NCBI GenBank assembly: GCA_902582475.1
Contig: CACHSH010000002.1
Span: forward strand, 38,595-102,594
DNA length: 64,000 nt
Direction: 5' to 3'
Source: an uncultured Pelagibacteraceae bacterium
GTDB lineage: Bacteria > Pseudomonadota > Alphaproteobacteria > Pelagibacterales > Pelagibacteraceae
Shown here: positions 55,619 through 63,067 of the stretch, piece after piece
Numbering within the stretch: the first letter of the stretch is position 1
Layout of the letters: each line of letters opens with the position of its first letter
Program-made: the position numbers and the translations under genes
Notes under the pieces: model-generated
The model's input: only the letters and a program-made list of their open reading frames with translations
Databases searched by the model: none
What the model was told of the DNA's origin: nothing

Positions 55619-56236
55619 ATGAAAATAGTTAAAAACTTAGATTCTACAATTTTGAATGGTAAATCCGAAGTTTCTGATAAACAAGCAGAGGAAGCTTTTA
55701 GAACTATTATTCGTTGGATTGGTGAAAACCCTGATAGGGAAGGCTTGGTTGAAACACCAAGAAGAGTTACTAAGGCATTTAAAGAATATTTTAAGGGATA
55801 CAAACAGGAGATTACGTCAGAACTATTAAAAACTTTTGGAGATGTTAATGGGTATGATGATATGGTTTTACAAAAAAATATTTCGGTATCAAGCCATTGC
55901 GAACATCATATGGCTCCAATTATAGGTGTCGCTCATGTAGCTTACCTGCCTAACAAGAGAGTGGTTGGGTTAAGCAAACTTGCAAGAGTCGTTGAAGTTT
56001 ACTCAAAAAGACTCCAAACACAGGAAAGATTGACAATGCAGATCGCAGACAGTCTTATGAAAGGTTTGGATGCACATGGGGTTGCAGTTACAATTGATTC
56101 TACCCATCAATGTATGACCATGAGAGGAATTAAAAAAGAAAAAGCCACAACAATTACAAATTATTTTTTAGGTAAGTTTAAAAATGATTTAAGTTTTCAA
56201 AATAGATTTTTAAGATATATTTCGGATAAAAATTAA
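55619..56236 (+). CDS. folE: GTP cyclohydrolase I
   Basis: This 205-residue enzyme converts GTP to dihydroneopterin triphosphate, the start of folate synthesis. Zinc and substrate signatures are SVSSHCEHHMAPIIGVAHVAY, SKLARVVEVYSKRLQTQERL and THQCMTMRGIKK. It thus provides folate for the sarcosine oxidase and glycine cleavage enzymes seen elsewhere in the window. Divergent from hisI by 71 bases and overlapping a small minus-strand gene by 4 bases. Confidence 0.96.
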   Translation: MKIVKNLDSTILNGKSEVSDKQAEEAFRTIIRWIGENPDREGLVETPRRVTKAFKEYFKGYKQEITSELLKTFGDVNGYDDMVLQKNISVSSHCEHHMAPIIGVAHVAYLPNKRVVGLSKLARVVEVYSKRLQTQERLTMQIADSLMKGLDAHGVAVTIDSTHQCMTMRGIKKEKATTITNYFLGKFKNDLSFQNRFLRYISDKN

Positions 56237-56427
56237 TCTTCTTCTCTCCAATTATCTATATATAATTTATAGCATGCATACGATACAGCAACTATTCCGT
56301 AGCAAAAAGCAAATAGTAGACCATCTTTTTTTCCAAATAAATACCAACCTATTTGAAAAGCTAAAATTGGAGAAAGCAATATCAATATTATTATACTCAG
56401 TCTTATATAATAGGGAAATCTCTTCAT
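56233..56427 (-). CDS. Small hypothetical membrane protein
   Basis: This 64-residue protein has two likely membrane helices (about residues 8-30 and 35-53), with a basic N-terminus (KRFPYYIR) and an acidic tail. No family was recognised. It overlaps the end of folE by 4 bases (convergent) and fills most of the gap to acuI. Its existence as a gene is plausible but rests on the hydrophobic pattern only. Confidence 0.5.
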   Translation of the reverse strand: MKRFPYYIRLSIIILILLSPILAFQIGWYLFGKKDGLLFAFCYGIVAVSYACYKLYIDNWREED

Positions 56428-56491
56428 AATAAATAATACGACTTAAAGAAATTATTTGTCATATTAATTTGTCACATGTAAGATCAATCAA

Positions 56492-57493
56492 ATGTCAAAG
56501 AAATTCAAAGCAATAGTAATAAATAATCAAAATGAAAAGTTTACACGCGAGGTTAAAGAGGTAGACACTGATATTTTGAAAGACGGCAATGTTCTGGTGA
56601 AAGTTGATTATTCAAGTTTAAATTATAAAGATGCAATGATATTAAAGGATGGCGGAAGAATTGTAAGAAAATTTCCATTTATACCAGGGATTGATTTTTC
56701 AGGATCAGTCATTGAGTCTGCTGATAATAAATTTAAAAAGGATGACAAAGTAATATTAACCGGGTTTAGAGTTGGAGAGGCATACTTTGGTGGCTTTTCT
56801 CAATACGCTAAAGTTGATTCAAATTTTTTGGTTAAAATCCCTGAAAATTTAGATACCAAAAAGTCTATGATGTTAGGTACAGCAGGTTTTACTGCATTAC
56901 TTTGTTCTTTCGCTGTAAAAGCAAAAGAAGAACTTTTACTTGGTACAAAAGTAAAAGATGTTTTGGTTACTGGAGCTACTGGTGGTGTAGGTAGCATCGC
57001 AATAATGATATTATCTAAAATGGGATATGATGTTCATGCAGTCACAGGAAAAAAAGATAAAAATGAATATTTAAAGGATCTCGGGGCAAAGAACATTATT
57101 GATAGAAAAGAGTTTGAGGGTGAGAGCAAGTTGTTAGAAAAAGGTTTGTGGGATGGAGTAGTAGACACAGTTGGTGGTCAAGCACTAACAAAAATCTTTG
57201 CACAAACAAAGCCAGGCGGAATAGTAGCAGCATGCGGTAATGCAGGAGGTAATAAAATTAATACAACAGTCATGCCTTTTATTATTAGAGGTGTAAAGCT
57301 TTGGGGAATAGACTCCTCAGGCTCATCCTTAAAAAGAAGAGAATTTGTTTGGAACCAAGCTGCTAAATTAATAGATTTTTCTAAGGTACAGACATTTACA
57401 AAAGAGCTTTCATTTAACGATCTTTTGGAAACTTATCCTGAATTATTAAAAGGTGAATTTTTCGGAAGAGCTATAATAAACACAAACAAATAA
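56492..57493 (+). CDS. acuI: Acryloyl-CoA reductase / YhdH-AcuI family quinone oxidoreductase
   Basis: This 333-residue zinc-free MDR-family enzyme has DYSSLNYKDAMILKDGG, KFPFIPGIDFSGSV, the AcuI-type GTAGFTALLC and the NADPH motif VTGATGGVGSIAIMIL. WGIDSSGSSLKRRE near the end is diagnostic for AcuI/YhdH. The family reduces toxic acryloyl-CoA to propionyl-CoA, a detoxification and carbon step in DMSP breakdown, which SAR11 performs. A LysR regulator follows after 12 bases in the same direction. Confidence 0.9.
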   Translation: MSKKFKAIVINNQNEKFTREVKEVDTDILKDGNVLVKVDYSSLNYKDAMILKDGGRIVRKFPFIPGIDFSGSVIESADNKFKKDDKVILTGFRVGEAYFGGFSQYAKVDSNFLVKIPENLDTKKSMMLGTAGFTALLCSFAVKAKEELLLGTKVKDVLVTGATGGVGSIAIMILSKMGYDVHAVTGKKDKNEYLKDLGAKNIIDRKEFEGESKLLEKGLWDGVVDTVGGQALTKIFAQTKPGGIVAACGNAGGNKINTTVMPFIIRGVKLWGIDSSGSSLKRREFVWNQAAKLIDFSKVQTFTKELSFNDLLETYPELLKGEFFGRAIINTNK

Positions 57494-57505
57494 TAAAGAT
57501 AATTA

Positions 57506-58396
57506 ATGGATTGGGATAAATTAAAAATTTTTCACACTGTTGCTGAGGCTGGAAGCTTTACTAATGCATCCACAATTTTAAATTTGAGTCAATCAGCTAT
57601 AAGTCGTCAGATTCAATCTTTAGAATTAGAACTAAAAATTCACTTATTTGAGAGACACGCCAGAGGCTTGGTTCTTACAAACAATGGAGAATATTTATAT
57701 AAAACTGCGAATGAAGTTATTTCAAAACTTAAAGATGTAGAGGCCACTCTTAGTGACGAAAAAGATAAAATTAATGGAAAATTAACTGTTACGACCGTAG
57801 TTAGTTTCGGCACTACTTGGTTAACCCCAAGAATACAGGAATTTATGAGTCTTCATCCTGAAATTGAAATTGATTTAATTTTTGATGATAAAGAATTAGA
57901 CCTTAGTACTAGACAATCTGACATTGGAATTTTTATGAGAAGACCAAAACAATTAAATTACATACAAAAAAAATTAATTGATCTCCACTACCATATATAT
58001 GGATCCACTAAATATTTAGAAAAAAATGGACACCCCAAAAAAATTTCAGATTTAAATAAACATAAATTCATATCTTATGGAAGAGGAGCTCCTTCTCCAG
58101 TTTTTAATCCTGATTGGGCACTTAAATTAGGTTCAAAAGATAATAAAAAAAGAAAACCAGTGATGAAAGTTAATAGTGTTTATGGTTTATTATTGGCTGT
58201 TCAAAGTGGTGTAGGCTTAGCAGCTTTACCAGATTACATAACAGTTAATGTCCCTAATATCACAAAAGTACTTCCAGAAATAGAAGGGCCTTTAACAGAG
58301 GCACACTTTGTTTATCCGCAATCTTTAAAAAATGTTGGCAAAGTTAAAGCCTTTAGAAATTTTTTGTTTAGCAAAGTAAGTGAGTGGAAGTTTTAA
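57506..58396 (+). CDS. LysR-family transcriptional regulator
   Basis: This 296-residue protein has an N-terminal winged helix-turn-helix (LKIFHTVAEAGSFTNASTIL, LSQSAISRQIQSLE, LFERHARGLVLT) and a C-terminal LysR effector domain with VSFGTTWLTPRIQEF. It is the only classical transcription factor in the window. Its position 12 bases behind acuI suggests it responds to an acrylate-, propionate- or DMSP-related signal (inference). The C-terminus abuts the convergent bactofilin gene. Confidence 0.93.
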   Translation: MDWDKLKIFHTVAEAGSFTNASTILNLSQSAISRQIQSLELELKIHLFERHARGLVLTNNGEYLYKTANEVISKLKDVEATLSDEKDKINGKLTVTTVVSFGTTWLTPRIQEFMSLHPEIEIDLIFDDKELDLSTRQSDIGIFMRRPKQLNYIQKKLIDLHYHIYGSTKYLEKNGHPKKISDLNKHKFISYGRGAPSPVFNPDWALKLGSKDNKKRKPVMKVNSVYGLLLAVQSGVGLAALPDYITVNVPNITKVLPEIEGPLTEAHFVYPQSLKNVGKVKAFRNFLFSKVSEWKF

Positions 58397-58398
58397 AA

Positions 58399-58710
58399 TT
58401 AAGTTGTTTGAGCTTTAATTTTTAGTTTTGCCCCATCCTCAATTGAAAGGTTTTTTTGATTTAATTCACCCTCGACGTCTGCAGATGATTTAATTCTTAA
58501 TTTGTCTGATTTAACATTGCCCTTTAATGCTCCACCTAAACTAACGTCTTTTGCAATAATATTTCCTTTTATATTTGAACCTTCAAAGGAATTCAGCTCC
58601 TCAACATTGATGTCGCCTTCAATTTTTGCGTCAGTCATCAATTTTTCTTTTTCAACTATATTACCTTTTACAGACACATCTGATAGAAGCACTGATGTTT
58701 TTTCACTCAT
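58399..58710 (-). CDS. Bactofilin-like polymer-forming protein
   Basis: Start at 58710 is preferred over an in-frame ATG at 58746, which would add 12 residues not resembling the family. The 103-residue protein is a repetitive right-handed beta-helix: repeated V-K-G-N-I and I-E-G-D-I triplets (DVSVKGNIVE, AKIEGDINVE, SNIKGNIIAK, ALKGNVKS, ADVEGELNQ). Bactofilins polymerise at the membrane and shape cells. This one is small and lacks long termini. It is divergent from the rhomboid gene by 85 bases. Confidence 0.8.
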   Translation of the reverse strand: MSEKTSVLLSDVSVKGNIVEKEKLMTDAKIEGDINVEELNSFEGSNIKGNIIAKDVSLGGALKGNVKSDKLRIKSSADVEGELNQKNLSIEDGAKLKIKAQTT

Positions 58711-58795
58711 AGCGATAATTCTACAATTATAGGTTGATAAAATCAAATGTTTAAAATATCCATTATTTGATTAAAAAGACACTAAAATTAAAAAA

Positions 58796-59521
58796 ATGAT
58801 ACCGCTTAAAGACGATAATCCAACCAGCAAAAAACCAATTGTAAGTTATAGTATAATTGCCTTCTGCGTGGTTATTTTTTTAGCTCAACTTGGTTTGAGT
58901 GAAAATGAGTTAAAAGATTTTACCTATTCATATGGATTAATACCGTCTGTACTAATGGGCATTGATCAGTTACCTAGTGATCTTTTTAAAATTTCTCCTG
59001 TTGGAACAATTTTTACATCAATGTTTATGCATGGCGGATGGATGCACTTAATTGGAAACATGCTTTATCTATGGATTTTTGCTGACAATATTGAAGACGA
59101 TCTTGGAACCTTGAACTTCGTAATATTTTATTTTGTATGTGGTGTAGGAGCTGCTATGTCACAAGTTTTAGTAGATATAAATTCACAGATCCCAATGATT
59201 GGTGCAAGCGGAGCTATTGGAGGTGTACTAGGAGCATATTTAATTAATTATCCAAATGCTAAAGTTTTAGTACTAATTCCCTTTGGTTTTTTTAGTCAAT
59301 TGTTAAAAATTAGAGCACTTTATGTACTTGGGTTTTGGTTTATTTTGCAATTTATAAATTCTTTTCTTTCCTCATCATCTGTAGGAGGAGTAGCATATGC
59401 CGCGCACATAGGTGGTTTTATTTCAGGTGTAATTTTGATATTATTTTTTAACAAAAAAAGTAGAAAAATAAATTATAAAAATAAAACTAAACAGAATAAA
59501 AAAGGACCTTGGGAGCAATGA
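58796..59521 (+). CDS. Rhomboid-family intramembrane serine protease
   Basis: This 241-residue protein has about six helices. HGGWMHLIGNMLYLWIFADN is the H...N oxyanion segment, GASGAIGGVLGAYLI carries the catalytic serine and AYAAHIGGFISGVIL the catalytic histidine. It cleaves transmembrane substrates. Its stop overlaps the next protease start (ATGA), suggesting coupled intramembrane proteolysis functions. Confidence 0.92.
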   Translation: MIPLKDDNPTSKKPIVSYSIIAFCVVIFLAQLGLSENELKDFTYSYGLIPSVLMGIDQLPSDLFKISPVGTIFTSMFMHGGWMHLIGNMLYLWIFADNIEDDLGTLNFVIFYFVCGVGAAMSQVLVDINSQIPMIGASGAIGGVLGAYLINYPNAKVLVLIPFGFFSQLLKIRALYVLGFWFILQFINSFLSSSSVGGVAYAAHIGGFISGVILILFFNKKSRKINYKNKTKQNKKGPWEQ

Positions 59522-60615
59522 ATTTTATCATACCGTTTATAATACTAATTACTGTTGTTGTTTTTATACATGAATATGGACATTATTATTTTGCAAAAAG
59601 ATATAAAGTAGGTGTAACAGATTTTTCTATAGGATTTGGTAAAGAAATCTTTGGTTTTAATGACAAGAGCGGTACTAGGTGGAAATTTTGTTTAATACCA
59701 TTAGGCGGATATGTAAAATTTTTTGGTGACAGAAATGTCTTTAGCCAAGCTGAACAAGAGGAAATTTTAAAAAAATATAGTAAAAATGATCAGGAAAAAT
59801 TATTTATTACAAAACCTTTATACCAAAGAGCATTAATAGTTTTCGGTGGCCCATTAGCAAATTTTTTATTAGCAATTTTAATCTTCTCTTCTATATATAT
59901 GTTTATAGGAAAAGATTTTACACCAGCTAAAATAGATAAAGTATCTATTGATAGTCCTGCAGAAAAAGCAGGTTTGTTAAAAAATGATATTATAGTTGGC
60001 GTTAATAAAAATAAAGTTTTAAGTATAAGGGAGGTATCAACTTTTATTAATACCTCTACATCAGAAACTATAGACATTACTGTAAAAAGAAATGATAGAG
60101 AAATTACTTTTCAAACTAAACCTAGAATCATTGATTCAAAAGATGCTTTTGGCAACGCTATTAAAAAAAAAATTATTGGAATTTCGATCACGCCAGCAAC
60201 AAATGATATAAATCAAAAAAAATTGGGTCCCGTTTCAGCTATATATTATTCAATCAAAGAAATTTGGTTTGTTTCAAAAACAACCCTTGGTTACGTCGGG
60301 TCTTTAATAACAGGTAATGCAGACACTTCCCAACTTGGCGGACCTATTAAGATTGCAAAAATTTCTGGTCAGGTTGCAGAATTTGGTTTATTAGCTTTTA
60401 TAAGCACTATTGCTTACATATCCATTAGCCTAGGATTAATTAACCTTTTCCCTATTCCTTTATTAGACGGAGGGCATTTAATGTTTTTTCTATTTGAAAA
60501 AATCTTAGGCCGACCTTTATCACAAAAAACTCAGGAAGGTTTTTTTCGAATCGGTCTTTTTTTGCTAATTTCTTTAATGGTTTTTACTACTTTTAACGAT
60601 ATTAATACTTGGTAA
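59518..60615 (+). CDS. rseP: Site-2-type zinc metalloprotease (RseP family)
   Basis: Start at 59518 uses the ATG that overlaps the rhomboid stop, behind GGGAG at 59511; an in-frame TTG at 59509 is possible. The 365-residue protease has the zinc motif HEYGHYYFAK in its first helix, the FSIGFGKEIFGF and LIPLGGYVKFFGD segments, a PDZ domain (about residues 120-205) and the second ligand motif NLFPIPLLDGGHL. It cuts anti-sigma factors or other membrane signals. The rhomboid-RseP coupling is unusual in that rhomboid is directly upstream. Confidence 0.93.
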   Translation: MNFIIPFIILITVVVFIHEYGHYYFAKRYKVGVTDFSIGFGKEIFGFNDKSGTRWKFCLIPLGGYVKFFGDRNVFSQAEQEEILKKYSKNDQEKLFITKPLYQRALIVFGGPLANFLLAILIFSSIYMFIGKDFTPAKIDKVSIDSPAEKAGLLKNDIIVGVNKNKVLSIREVSTFINTSTSETIDITVKRNDREITFQTKPRIIDSKDAFGNAIKKKIIGISITPATNDINQKKLGPVSAIYYSIKEIWFVSKTTLGYVGSLITGNADTSQLGGPIKIAKISGQVAEFGLLAFISTIAYISISLGLINLFPIPLLDGGHLMFFLFEKILGRPLSQKTQEGFFRIGLFLLISLMVFTTFNDINTW

Positions 60616-60726
60616 TTTTTTTTGGTTTTTTATAGGCCTTAAAAAAGGTAGTAAAATCAACATTTTTTTTATGTACAATATATAGTGTTAATATGTGTTG
60701 AAAACACTAGATTATTGTTGATTTTG

Positions 60727-60748
60727 TTGAATTTATATAGAAATTCAA
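60727..60748 (+). promoter_or_regulatory. Palindrome in the HU leader
   Basis: TTGAATTT (60727-60734) and AAATTCAA (60741-60748) are perfectly complementary with a 6-base centre (ATATAG), 24 bases before the HU ATG. It might be an operator or a 5'-UTR hairpin overlapping a -10-like TATATA. No other evidence. Confidence 0.35.
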
Positions 60749-60771
60749 AATATCAATAAAAAGGGGCATAA

Positions 60772-61047
60772 ATGAACAAAAAACAACTAGTAAACAAAAT
60801 TGCTTCTACTTTAAATCAAAGCAAAGCTGATGCGGAAAGGACTTTCGACACAATTACGCAGATTATATTGGATTGTTTAAAAAGTGATGAACCCGTAAAA
60901 ATCGCTGGTTTTGGCACATATAAAGTAGCAAAAAGAAAGGCCAGAATAGGAAGAAACCCTAGAACTGGCGAGCAAATTCAAATTAGCGCTTCACAGAAGG
61001 TTAAATTCCTTCCAGCGAAAAGTTTGAAAGATATGTTCAATAAGTAA
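60772..61047 (+). CDS. hup: HU-family nucleoid protein
   Basis: This 91-residue DNA-bending protein has the full HU/IHF pattern: a KKQLVNKIA start, KIAGFGTYKVAKRKARIGRNPRTGEQI (the beta-arm with RNPRTGE) and VKFLPAKSLKDMFNK. The RxGRNPRTGE arm and absence of IHF-type additions favour HU. AAGGGGC lies ahead of the ATG. It is monocistronic and followed by a strong inverted repeat. Confidence 0.95.
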   Translation: MNKKQLVNKIASTLNQSKADAERTFDTITQIILDCLKSDEPVKIAGFGTYKVAKRKARIGRNPRTGEQIQISASQKVKFLPAKSLKDMFNK

Positions 61048-61055
61048 AAGAATTT

Positions 61056-61092
61056 AAACAATCCCTGAAATAGCTGTTTCCAGGGATTGTTT
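61056..61092. repeat. Perfect 12-bp inverted repeat after hup
   Basis: AAACAATCCCTG (61056-61067) and CAGGGATTGTTT (61081-61092) form a stem with a 13-base loop. GAAATAGC occurs both in the loop and right after the stem (direct repeat). No T run follows on either strand, so it is not a typical terminator; it could be a factor-dependent terminator, an RNA-processing site, or part of a small RNA. Confidence 0.6.
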
Positions 61093-61173
61093 GAAATAGC
61101 CGCACCCCTTGCAAAAACTGCATAACTAATTTCCTTACTTAACTTAGCTCATTTTCTCTAAATGAATTAAGAA

Positions 61174-61200
61174 TTTATACTTCAAAGGAGGAAGTATGAA
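61174..61200 (+). promoter_or_regulatory. Hairpin presenting the Shine-Dalgarno and sequestering the amt start codon
   Basis: ATACTTC (61177-61183) and GAAGTAT (61191-61197) are perfect complements; the 3' arm includes the AT of the amt ATG and can extend to 10 bp with one G-U. The 7-base loop AAAGGAG is the Shine-Dalgarno. The structure would make translation initiation sensitive to temperature, ribosome availability or a protein (inference). Confidence 0.55.
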
Positions 61201-62488
61201 AAAAATACTTGGTTATTTTTTTGCAGGTACAGCACTTTATTTCAGCTTTGCTGGTTTAGGGTACGCAAATACGACTGTATCAGCAGAAGTACAATACATA
61301 TTTAATACAATATTATTTTTAATGTCAGGTTTTCTGGTCATGTGGATGGCAGCAGGTTTTGCCATGCTCGAATCGGGGTTGGTAACATCTAAAAGTGTAT
61401 CAGCAATCTGTGCAAAAAATATAGGTTTATATTCAATTGCTGGAATAATGTTCTGGTTAGTTGGATACAATTTAGCATACGGTATACCGGAAGGTGGATG
61501 GATAGGTTCATTCTCTTCTTGGAGTGACGCATCATCATTGGAAACAGGTTATTCTGATGGATCAGATTGGTTCTTCCAAATGGTATTCTGTGCAACAACA
61601 ATGTCAATCGTATCAGGAACATTGGCTGAAAGAATAAAAATTTGGCCATTCTTCTTATTTGCAGCTATTTTAACTGGATTTATTTATCCAATTGAAATGG
61701 GATGGCAGTGGGGCGGTGGTTGGTTATCAGCTGCTGGTTTTTCTGATTTTGCAGGTTCAACATTAGTACATGCTGCTGGAGGAGCTGCTGCTCTTGCTGG
61801 TGCAATTGTACTTGGTGCGAGATCTGGAAGATTTACTTCAGGAGGTGGCGTAAAAGCTATGGCACCTTTTGCGGCTTCTTCAATTCCATTAGCAACACTT
61901 GGAGTATTTATACTTTGGTTAGGTTGGTTTGGATTCAACGGTGGCTCACAATTAGCTGCCGGAACACTAGAAGACGTTAGCTCTGTTGCAACAATATATA
62001 TTAATACAAACTTAGCTGCAGGTGGTGGTGTATTAGCCGCTGCTACAGTATCTAGACTTGCCGGCGGTAAAACTGACGTAGTCATGATGCTTAATGGTGC
62101 GATAGCTGGTTTAGTTGGTATAACAGCGGAACCTTTAGCACCAAGCCCACTTGCTGCAATCGTGATTGGAGCAATAGCTGGTGTATTAATGTACTACTCA
62201 ACAAAATTATTATACAAAATGAAAATAGATGATGTTGTTGGTGCTATTCCTGCACACTTAGTTGCTGGAGTATGGGGTACATTAGCAGTTCCATTTACAA
62301 ATACGGAAGTAGGTTTTGGTTCACAATTCCTAGGAACGATTTCAGTAGTAGTTTTCGTTTTCGTAGTGTCATACATCGTATGGTCAATTATGAAAATGAC
62401 TATTGGAATAAGAATCAGTAAAGAAGCTGAAAGGCTTGGAACTGATAAGTCCGAGGTTGGTGTAATCGCTTACGGAATAAGAGATTAA
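61196..62488 (+). CDS. amt: Ammonium transporter
   Basis: This 430-residue Amt channel has a signal-like first segment and eleven further helices. Twin conserved histidines occur in STLVHAAGGAAALAGAIVLG and IPAHLVAGVWGTLAVP; the AGFAMLESGLV and LGWFGFNGGSQLA blocks are typical. No glnK (P-II) gene is adjacent, unlike most bacteria. A hairpin covers its start codon, and an unusual series of hairpins follows the gene. Confidence 0.96.
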   Translation: MKKILGYFFAGTALYFSFAGLGYANTTVSAEVQYIFNTILFLMSGFLVMWMAAGFAMLESGLVTSKSVSAICAKNIGLYSIAGIMFWLVGYNLAYGIPEGGWIGSFSSWSDASSLETGYSDGSDWFFQMVFCATTMSIVSGTLAERIKIWPFFLFAAILTGFIYPIEMGWQWGGGWLSAAGFSDFAGSTLVHAAGGAAALAGAIVLGARSGRFTSGGGVKAMAPFAASSIPLATLGVFILWLGWFGFNGGSQLAAGTLEDVSSVATIYINTNLAAGGGVLAAATVSRLAGGKTDVVMMLNGAIAGLVGITAEPLAPSPLAAIVIGAIAGVLMYYSTKLLYKMKIDDVVGAIPAHLVAGVWGTLAVPFTNTEVGFGSQFLGTISVVVFVFVVSYIVWSIMKMTIGIRISKEAERLGTDKSEVGVIAYGIRD

Positions 62489-62523
62489 ATAACTCTCCCT
62501 CCCTTTCGATACAGGAGATAAAT

Positions 62524-62550
62524 TAAGGCCCGGATTAAGTCCGGGCCTTA
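62524..62550. terminator. GC-rich 11-bp hairpin downstream of amt
   Basis: TAAGGCCCGGA (62524-62534) and TCCGGGCCTTA (62540-62550) pair perfectly around TTAAG. It is not followed by a clear T run on either strand, so alone it is a stabilising or weak terminator hairpin. It shares GGCCCG with the next hairpin at 62587. Confidence 0.6.
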
Positions 62551-62551
62551 T

Positions 62552-62582
62552 AAAAAATTACCTTCCCTAAAGTTTAGGTAAT
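62552..62582 (-). terminator. Intrinsic terminator of bcp
   Basis: On the minus strand ATTACCT (62582-62576) and AGGTAAT (62563-62557) form a stem followed by TTTTT (62556-62552). It lies about 26 bases past the bcp stop. Confidence 0.7.
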
Positions 62583-62586
62583 ATAG

Positions 62587-62612
62587 AGGCCCGAGAAATC
62601 GGGCCTTTTTAT
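62587..62612 (+). terminator. Intrinsic terminator after amt
   Basis: AGGCCCGA (62587-62594) and TCGGGCCT (62599-62606) close a GAAA tetraloop and run into TTTTTATTTT. It overlaps the last codons of the convergent bcp gene. Confidence 0.88.
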
Positions 62613-63067
62613 TTTGAGTTTATAAAATTGAGAACTTCTTTTGCGTGATCTTTGACCCTAACATTAGACCATATTTTAACTATCTTACCCTCATTAACAA
62701 GGATGGTTGACCTTATAGTACCCATAAATTTTTTACCCATAAAAGATTTGGCCCCCCATACACCATATTTTTTTTGAACTTGTTTTTTGTCATCTGATAG
62801 CAATTGAAAAGGAACTTTATATTTTTTTTTAAATTTTAAATGACTTTCCATATCATCTTTAGATATACCAACTACTTCATATTTAGCTGATTTAAATTTA
62901 CTATAAAGTTTAGAAAAGTCCTTAGTTTCCAAGGTACATCCAGGAGTATTATCCTTAGGGTAAAAGTACATAACCACACCGCTTTTTATGCCAGATAATT
63001 TAAATATTTTATTAGAGGTAGATGCTAATTTAAAATCTGGTGCTTTTTTATTAATTTGAATTTTCAT
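62609..63067 (-). CDS. bcp: Peroxiredoxin of the Bcp/PrxQ family, single cysteine
   Basis: This 152-residue thiol peroxidase has the peroxidatic Cys44 in YPKDNTPGCTLETKDF. The usual resolving cysteine five residues later is replaced by Lys49, and no other cysteine occurs in the protein, so it must be recycled by an external thiol such as glutaredoxin or glutathione. RSTILVNEGKIVKIW is the conserved C-terminal block. Its start overlaps the preceding gene by 17 bases. Confidence 0.92.
   Translation of the reverse strand: MKIQINKKAPDFKLASTSNKIFKLSGIKSGVVMYFYPKDNTPGCTLETKDFSKLYSKFKSAKYEVVGISKDDMESHLKFKKKYKVPFQLLSDDKKQVQKKYGVWGAKSFMGKKFMGTIRSTILVNEGKIVKIWSNVRVKDHAKEVLNFINSK

Noticed and set aside
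60616-60771. tRNA or small RNA before hup
   Set aside because: No cloverleaf, no TTCGA-type arm; only a palindrome and AT-rich promoter-like DNA.
61684-62085. 133-residue minus-strand frame opposite amt
   Set aside because: Proline/alanine-rich antisense shadow of a strongly conserved membrane gene; no start signal or family.
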